Both the position numbers and the translations under genes were made by a program. The notes beneath the pieces were generated by a model. The model ran no database searches. It saw only the letters and a program-made list of their open reading frames with translations, and was not told the origin of the DNA. 64,000 bases of DNA from Streptomyces sp. CBMA291. GTDB lineage: Bacteria; Actinomycetota; Actinomycetes; Streptomycetales; Streptomycetaceae. The stretch covers positions 62,001-126,000 of the forward strand of contig NZ_MSJP01000096.1 of assembly GCF_014596525.1 (NCBI RefSeq). The letters run 5' to 3'. Below, in pieces: positions 59,925 through 64,000 of this stretch. Each line of letters opens with the position of its first letter. Within the stretch, counting starts at the first letter, position 1.

Positions 59925-61027
59925 CTCGCTCCGCCCCTCGGGCCGACCAGTTCACACAGCGTACGGGCGACGGCCGCGACGGCCTCCGGGGAGGCGGCGT
60001 TGTGCAGCGCGACGCCGCCGATGGTGCGCTTGGCCAGGCCGGTCAGCGTCCGCCCGTAGCCGCATTCGACGAGATCGGTGACGCGCGGACCACCGGGAGC
60101 CTCCGCGATCAGCAGTTGCGTCTCCCGCCACAGAAGCGTGGCCGTCAGATCCCCCGCCACCCGGGCCCGCAGCTCGTCCGGGTCCGTGCCCGCGGGCAGC
60201 AGCCTTCCGTTGACCGCCAGGGGGACCCGCGTCGGTTCGAAGGGGACGAGGGCCAGTCGGCGTTCGAATTCCCGCGCCGCCTCCCGCAGCAGCGGACTGT
60301 GGAACGCTCCGGCGACATCCAGCGCGACGACCTCCCGCACTCCGCGCTCGATCGCTTCCCGGCCCGCCTCGCGTACGGCCTCGGCGGTGCCCGTGATGAC
60401 CGTCTGCCCGGGGGCGTTGTCGTTGGCCACCCAGACGACCGCCAGCCCGTACCGCTCGTTCACCCCGGCACAGCAGCGGTGCGCGATATCGGCCGAGGTC
60501 AGCATGGCCGCCATCGCCCCAGGCCGACGGCGCCCGGCCGCTCCGGTCAGCTCACCCCGAGCGGCGACCACGTCCACGAGTTCGTCCTCGCCCAGCGAAC
60601 CTGCGGCGTGCAGGGCGGAGATCAGACCGAGCGAGTGACCGGCGACGACGGCCGGGAAGGAAGCCTCCTTCCACTCCGGGGCTTCGAGTGCCGCTTCCTT
60701 GAGTACGGCCTCCTTGAGCACCGCCCATGCCATCGCCGAGCACAGCGTCACCGCCAGCTGATGCTCGGCGGTGCCGGATGGCGGGCGCTCCGGATCCACC
60801 AGCATCGGTTCCAACGGCCGCCCCAGCCTCCGCTCCGCCCGCCTGACCAGAGCGAACGCCCGATGCCGCGCCCACTGCGCCCCCATCGCAGGCCGCTGCG
60901 ACCCCTGCCCGGGAAACACCACCGCGACGCGACGTGCCCGTGCGGCAGGTAGCACGGGGCCTTCACCGGCTAACCGCTGACGACGGCTCCGCCTGTCGTT
61001 CTCGGCTGCGTCGCTTTCTTCGGACAT
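59921..61027 (-). CDS. ACP S-malonyltransferase (FabD type)
   Basis: 368 aa. Loads malonyl onto the ACP. VVFPGQGSQRPAMG (37-50), catalytic Ser132 in VAGHSLGLISALHAAG and His243 in AGAFHSPLL. Residues 103-113 duplicate VLKEA. N-terminal ~33 residues are charged and extra to the usual FabD. Codon 19 is TTA (complement of 60971-60973), so the first gene of the unit should need bldA tRNA. ATG at 61027 with AGGTGG upstream. Confidence 0.92.
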   Translation of the reverse strand: MSEESDAAENDRRSRRQRLAGEGPVLPAARARRVAVVFPGQGSQRPAMGAQWARHRAFALVRRAERRLGRPLEPMLVDPERPPSGTAEHQLAVTLCSAMAWAVLKEAVLKEAALEAPEWKEASFPAVVAGHSLGLISALHAAGSLGEDELVDVVAARGELTGAAGRRRPGAMAAMLTSADIAHRCCAGVNERYGLAVVWVANDNAPGQTVITGTAEAVREAGREAIERGVREVVALDVAGAFHSPLLREAAREFERRLALVPFEPTRVPLAVNGRLLPAGTDPDELRARVAGDLTATLLWRETQLLIAEAPGGPRVTDLVECGYGRTLTGLAKRTIGGVALHNAASPEAVAAVARTLCELVGPRGGAR

Positions 61028-61209
61028 GGCGTATCACCACCTAGGAATGGCCTGTTTCAGGTGCATGGGTCCATCCGGCTCCCCAGTGTCATGGTGGTCA
61101 TCATGTTTTCGTAGTGAATCCGAGGAGATGACGACTATCGGCCATATCCCTCATGACCCGCAGCAATTGATAAACAATCATCATAAATGCCTGATTGGAC
61201 TCTCTCGCT
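61028..61209 (-). promoter_or_regulatory. A+T-rich promoter region of the type II acyl cluster
   Basis: 182 bp between the polymerase stop and the malonyltransferase start. A stretch near 61165-61195 (AATTGATAAACAATCAT and following) is far richer in A+T than the rest of the window, which suits a promoter or a laterally acquired segment. No defined operator could be assigned. Confidence 0.5.
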
Positions 61210-62259
61210 TCACTCCGGTCCCAGGGGCGCCGCGATGGCGGCGGCGCTGCCGATGACGCCCGGGTGGTAGAGGGCGCGGGCCTGGTCGAGGGCGGCTTCG
61301 AGGGCGTGGGCGCGGTCGTCGGGGTCGTCGAGGGTGAGTTGGCGGGTGGCGTGGGTGGCGGGCTGGAGGCGGTCGGCTCGTACGGCGAGGGTGCGGACGC
61401 GGGCGCGTTGAAGGCCGAGGGAGTGCAGGAGGTCGTGGGCGAGTGCGGTCAGGGCGGGGGTGTGGGCGGTGGGTTCGGGGAGGGTGCGGGTGCGGGTGGT
61501 GTGGGTGTGGTCGGCGTAGGTGACGGTGAGGGTGAGCGACCGGGCGGTCTCGTGGCGGGCGCGCAGGCGGGTGCCGAGGTCTTCGGTGAGGGCGAGGACG
61601 GTTCGGCGGTGTCGTTCGGTGTCGAGTTCGTCGCGGGTGAAGTGGTGGGTGGCGGTGGCCGAGGCGGGGGCGGCGGTGGGGACGACGGGGCAGGGGTCGA
61701 TGCCGTGGGCGAGGTCCTGGAGGGTGCGGGCGGTGGGGCCGAGGATCCGTCGGAGGGTGGCGGGGCGGGTGTCGGCGAGGTCGCCGACGGTGGCGATGCC
61801 GTAGTGGGCGAGGGTCCGCGCGGTCCTGGGCCCGACGCCGGGGAGCGCGGCGACGGGGCGGGGGCGCAGGAAGCGGGCGAGGGCGTCGGGGGTGTCGGGG
61901 ACGACGGTGGCGGTGCCGGGCGGGGTGAGGGCGGCGGCCATCGCGGCGATGGACCGGGTGGGTCCCGCGCCCGCCGAGCTGGGCACGCCGTGGAGGGCGA
62001 GCAGCCGCATCTGGACCATCGCCACCAGTCCCCCGGTGTCCCGGTCCCAGAACCGGAGCGCTCCGGCGAGGTCGAGATAGGCGGACCAGTCGGCGGGGAA
62101 CGCCTCGACGCGCGGGCTGATCCCTTCGAGGACGGCGAGGAGCTGCTCGTAGAGGCCCTCGGCGCGGTGCTCGGGGTGGAAGTGGATCCGGAGGATCGCC
62201 CGCGCCCGGGGCGGGGGTCCCGCGTCCGGGCCGGGGGCGGAGGGCGTGGTGGTGGTCAT
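61210..62259 (-). CDS. Y-family polymerase-like protein, probably inactive (ImuB-like)
   Basis: 349 aa. Thumb and little-finger parts are well kept: VAALPGVGPRTARTLAHYGIATVGDLA, ILGPTARTLQDLAHGIDP, then LTLTVTYADHTHTTRTRTLP. The palm is not. Where active Y-family enzymes have V-D-M-D-A-F-F, this has RIHFHPEH, and the S-x-D-E pair reads PADWSAYLD. Losing these carboxylates is the mark of ImuB, the non-catalytic hub of the mutasome. ATG overlaps the stop of the upstream dnaE2 gene by 4 nt, matching the DnaE2-ImuB pairing in damage-induced mutagenesis. Confidence 0.85.
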   Translation of the reverse strand: MTTTTPSAPGPDAGPPPRARAILRIHFHPEHRAEGLYEQLLAVLEGISPRVEAFPADWSAYLDLAGALRFWDRDTGGLVAMVQMRLLALHGVPSSAGAGPTRSIAAMAAALTPPGTATVVPDTPDALARFLRPRPVAALPGVGPRTARTLAHYGIATVGDLADTRPATLRRILGPTARTLQDLAHGIDPCPVVPTAAPASATATHHFTRDELDTERHRRTVLALTEDLGTRLRARHETARSLTLTVTYADHTHTTRTRTLPEPTAHTPALTALAHDLLHSLGLQRARVRTLAVRADRLQPATHATRQLTLDDPDDRAHALEAALDQARALYHPGVIGSAAAIAAPLGPE

Positions 62260-64000
62260 CCCGCGCTGCCGGGTGAGCGGTGGCCGAGGCGGGTGAGGTC
62301 GGCGGTGGGCGTACCGGCGGGCCGGAGGTCGCTCCAGGGGTGCAGGCGCGCTCCCGCCGTACCGTCGGGAACGGTACGCGAAGCAGGGGGCCGGTCCGTA
62401 GGCGAGGACGCGGGCCGGTCGGTGCGCGGAGACGGCGGACGGTCCGTGCGCGGAGACGGGGGCCGGGCAGGGAGCCGGTTCGCACCCGAGGCAGGGGGCC
62501 GGTCCGTAGGCGAGGACGCGGGCTGCTGAGCCGTGGGCTGGGCGGGGGTCGGGGCGGGGGCGCGGCCGAGGAGGTCCAGGACGGCCTGGGGTCCGTCGGT
62601 GCGGCGGGCCTCGGCGAGTTCCTCCAGGTCCCATACCCGCTCCCCCACCACGGTCCTGCGCGGTCCCCTGGCTTCCACCGTGCCCCGCACGAGCAGGATC
62701 CCGGAGTGGAAGACGGTGTAGGCGCACGCCTCGTGGGAGTCCTCGAAGAACGCCACGTCGACCAGGCCCGAGCCGTCTTCGAGGGTGACGAAGATGATCC
62801 GCTTGCCGGAGGCGACGGGCGGGGTCTGGGTGGCGGCGCGGACCCCCGCGACGAGGACCTTCCGGCCGGGAGGCAGCGCGCGCAGACGGGCGGCGTCGGT
62901 GGCGCCGGTCTCCCGCAGGAGCCGATGGTGGTCCTCCATCAGATGCCGCGTCAGGTCGATCTCGATCAGGCCGAGTTCCGCCCCGACCCGTTCGCGGACG
63001 GTCGTCTCCCGCAGCCCTGACGGCTCGGCCGGGGCGGGAGAGGCGTCGAGGGGAAGCTGCCCGGCGCCGGGGCGGGTACGGGCCTGGCGGTGCAGTTCGG
63101 TGGCCTGGAGCAGCAGGTCCCGCCGTGACGCCCGCCCTTTGAGCGGGTCGAGGGCGCCGAGCCGTATCAGGTTCTCGGCGGTCGGCAGGGTGGGGCGGGC
63201 GCGGTCCCAGAAGTCGGGGAGGGAGGTGTAGGGCTGGGCTGCGGCGATCCGGGCGACCTCGTCCGCGGAGACGCCCTTCACCGAGGCCAGGCTGATCCGT
63301 ACGCCCCAGCCGTTCCCGGTCCGCTCGACCGCGTAGGAGGGGCGGGAGGCGTTGACGTCGACGGGGAGCACCGGCACCCGGTGGCGGCGGGCGTCGGCGA
63401 CGATCACCCGCCGCGGCCACATGCCCGGGTCGTGTTCCAGGAGCCCCGCGTACAGGGCGGCGGGGTGGTGGGCCTTGAGGTAGGCGGACTGGAGGGCGGG
63501 GACGGCGAAGGCGACCGCGTGCGCGCGGCAGAACCCGTACGCGCCGAAGCTCCGGACGACGCCCCACACCTCGTCGAGGACGGCGGGCGGGTATCCGCGC
63601 GCACCGGCCGTCTCCCGGAACCAGCGCTCGATCCCCGGCAGGCGCCGCTCGTCGGCGAGGGCGCGGCGGGCGACCTCGGCCAGGGCCCGGTCGCAGCCGG
63701 TCATGACGGCGAGGATGCCGATGATCTGCTCGTGCCAGATGGTCACGCCGTACGTGTCCCGCAAGACCGGTTCGAGGTCGGGGTGCGGGTAGGCGGGGGC
63801 GGCGCCGTGGCGGGCGGCGACGTAGAGGGCGGGCATGCCGCCGGAGACCGGGCCGGGGCGGAAGAGGGAGATGTCCGCGATCACGTCCTGGATGTCGCGG
63901 GGCTGGAGCCGGCCGATGAGGTCCTGCTGGCCGGGGCTTTCGAGCTGGAACATGCCGATGGTGTCGCTCGCCCGGATCAGTTCGAACGCGCGGCCGTCGT
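62256..64000 (-). CDS. dnaE2: Error-prone DNA polymerase III alpha (DnaE2), 5' part outside window
   Basis: About 581 C-terminal residues are present; the gene continues past the right edge. ASDTIGMFQLESPGQQDLI, ISLFRPGPVSGGMPALYVAARHG, TYGVTIWHEQIIGILAVMTGCD, SFGAYGFCRAHAVAFA and AYLKAHHPAALYAGLLEHDPGMW are typical of DnaE2. The OB-fold region LVAGVRAATQTPP and GSGLVDVAFFEDS follows. The end is a long Pro/Ser/Arg-rich tail with repeated T-D-R-P-P, unlike usual DnaE2 ends. Works in translesion synthesis with the ImuB-like protein. Confidence 0.93.
   Translation of the reverse strand, partial: DGRAFELIRASDTIGMFQLESPGQQDLIGRLQPRDIQDVIADISLFRPGPVSGGMPALYVAARHGAAPAYPHPDLEPVLRDTYGVTIWHEQIIGILAVMTGCDRALAEVARRALADERRLPGIERWFRETAGARGYPPAVLDEVWGVVRSFGAYGFCRAHAVAFAVPALQSAYLKAHHPAALYAGLLEHDPGMWPRRVIVADARRHRVPVLPVDVNASRPSYAVERTGNGWGVRISLASVKGVSADEVARIAAAQPYTSLPDFWDRARPTLPTAENLIRLGALDPLKGRASRRDLLLQATELHRQARTRPGAGQLPLDASPAPAEPSGLRETTVRERVGAELGLIEIDLTRHLMEDHHRLLRETGATDAARLRALPPGRKVLVAGVRAATQTPPVASGKRIIFVTLEDGSGLVDVAFFEDSHEACAYTVFHSGILLVRGTVEARGPRRTVVGERVWDLEELAEARRTDGPQAVLDLLGRAPAPTPAQPTAQQPASSPTDRPPASGANRLPARPPSPRTDRPPSPRTDRPASSPTDRPPASRTVPDGTAGARLHPWSDLRPAGTPTADLTRLGHRSPGSAG
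62383..62523 (-). repeat. Direct repeats in dnaE2 tail coding region
   Basis: A 33-bp sequence is present identically at 62383-62415 and 62491-62523, and a 24-bp imperfect unit is in tandem at 62416-62463. All stay in frame and create the repeated S-P-T-D-R-P-P-A-S and S-P-R-T-D-R-P-P segments of the disordered tail. Confidence 0.9.

Overview
The window is chromosomal DNA of a Streptomyces. It has very high G+C, GTG and TTG starts, 4-nt stop/start overlaps, gamma-butyrolactone-receptor-like and TetR regulators, and rare TTA leucine codons placed near the start of pathway genes. A class IV lanthipeptide precursor that closely resembles venezuelin/globisporin peptides would fit the S. globisporus/venezuelae type of species, but the species cannot be settled from this sequence.

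Layout. (1) 1-13.4 kb is an accessory, probably specialised-metabolite region: a carboxylic acid reductase cut by the left edge, a divergent butyrolactone-receptor-like TetR, a class IV aminotransferase, a second TetR divergent from a DHA2 drug exporter with palindromic operators between them, a transposase-derived protein that has lost its first catalytic Asp, and a phzC-phzD-phzE set. That set should take primary metabolism to trans-2,3-dihydro-3-hydroxyanthranilate; phenazine-closing genes are absent. (2) 14.2-42.0 kb is one co-directional, translationally coupled set of 21 genes for an exopolysaccharide: initiating phosphoglycosyltransferase, nucleotide-sugar dehydrogenase, three glycosyltransferases, two Wzz-like proteins with degenerate kinase domains, Wzy, Wzx, and sugar-tailoring enzymes (amidotransferase, C-methyltransferase, cytidylyltransferase, deacetylase, epimerases, PLP aminotransferase, pyruvyltransferase), plus a heparinase-like lyase and a beta-helix lipoprotein. 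Its first gene has a TTA codon and a leader with repeated Shine-Dalgarno hairpins. (3) 42.0-48.4 kb holds a PAP2 phosphatase, then an N-acetylglutaminylglutamine-type amidotransferase followed by S9 and M20 peptidases. (4) 48.4-54.1 kb is a class IV lanthipeptide locus (lyase-kinase-cyclase, precursor, two-component ABC exporter), bounded on each side by a frameshifted remnant gene. (5) 54.7-61.0 kb holds an FKBP isomerase, a response-regulator remnant and a compact minus-strand type II fatty-acid/polyketide set: malonyltransferase, ketoreductase, ACP, ketosynthase, crotonase and stand-alone thioester reductase. (6) 61.2 kb to the right edge is a mutasome pair, an inactive-looking Y-family polymerase and DnaE2, the latter cut by the edge.

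Several pathways share a likely developmental switch: in-frame TTA codons occur in the exporter, the transposase-like gene, the first two exopolysaccharide genes and the malonyltransferase, so their translation should need the bldA tRNA. The least familiar systems are the short acyl-ACP to aldehyde cluster, the phzCDE/CAR locus without phenazine genes, and the leader of the exopolysaccharide operon. No tRNA, rRNA, CRISPR array or complete insertion sequence was seen.
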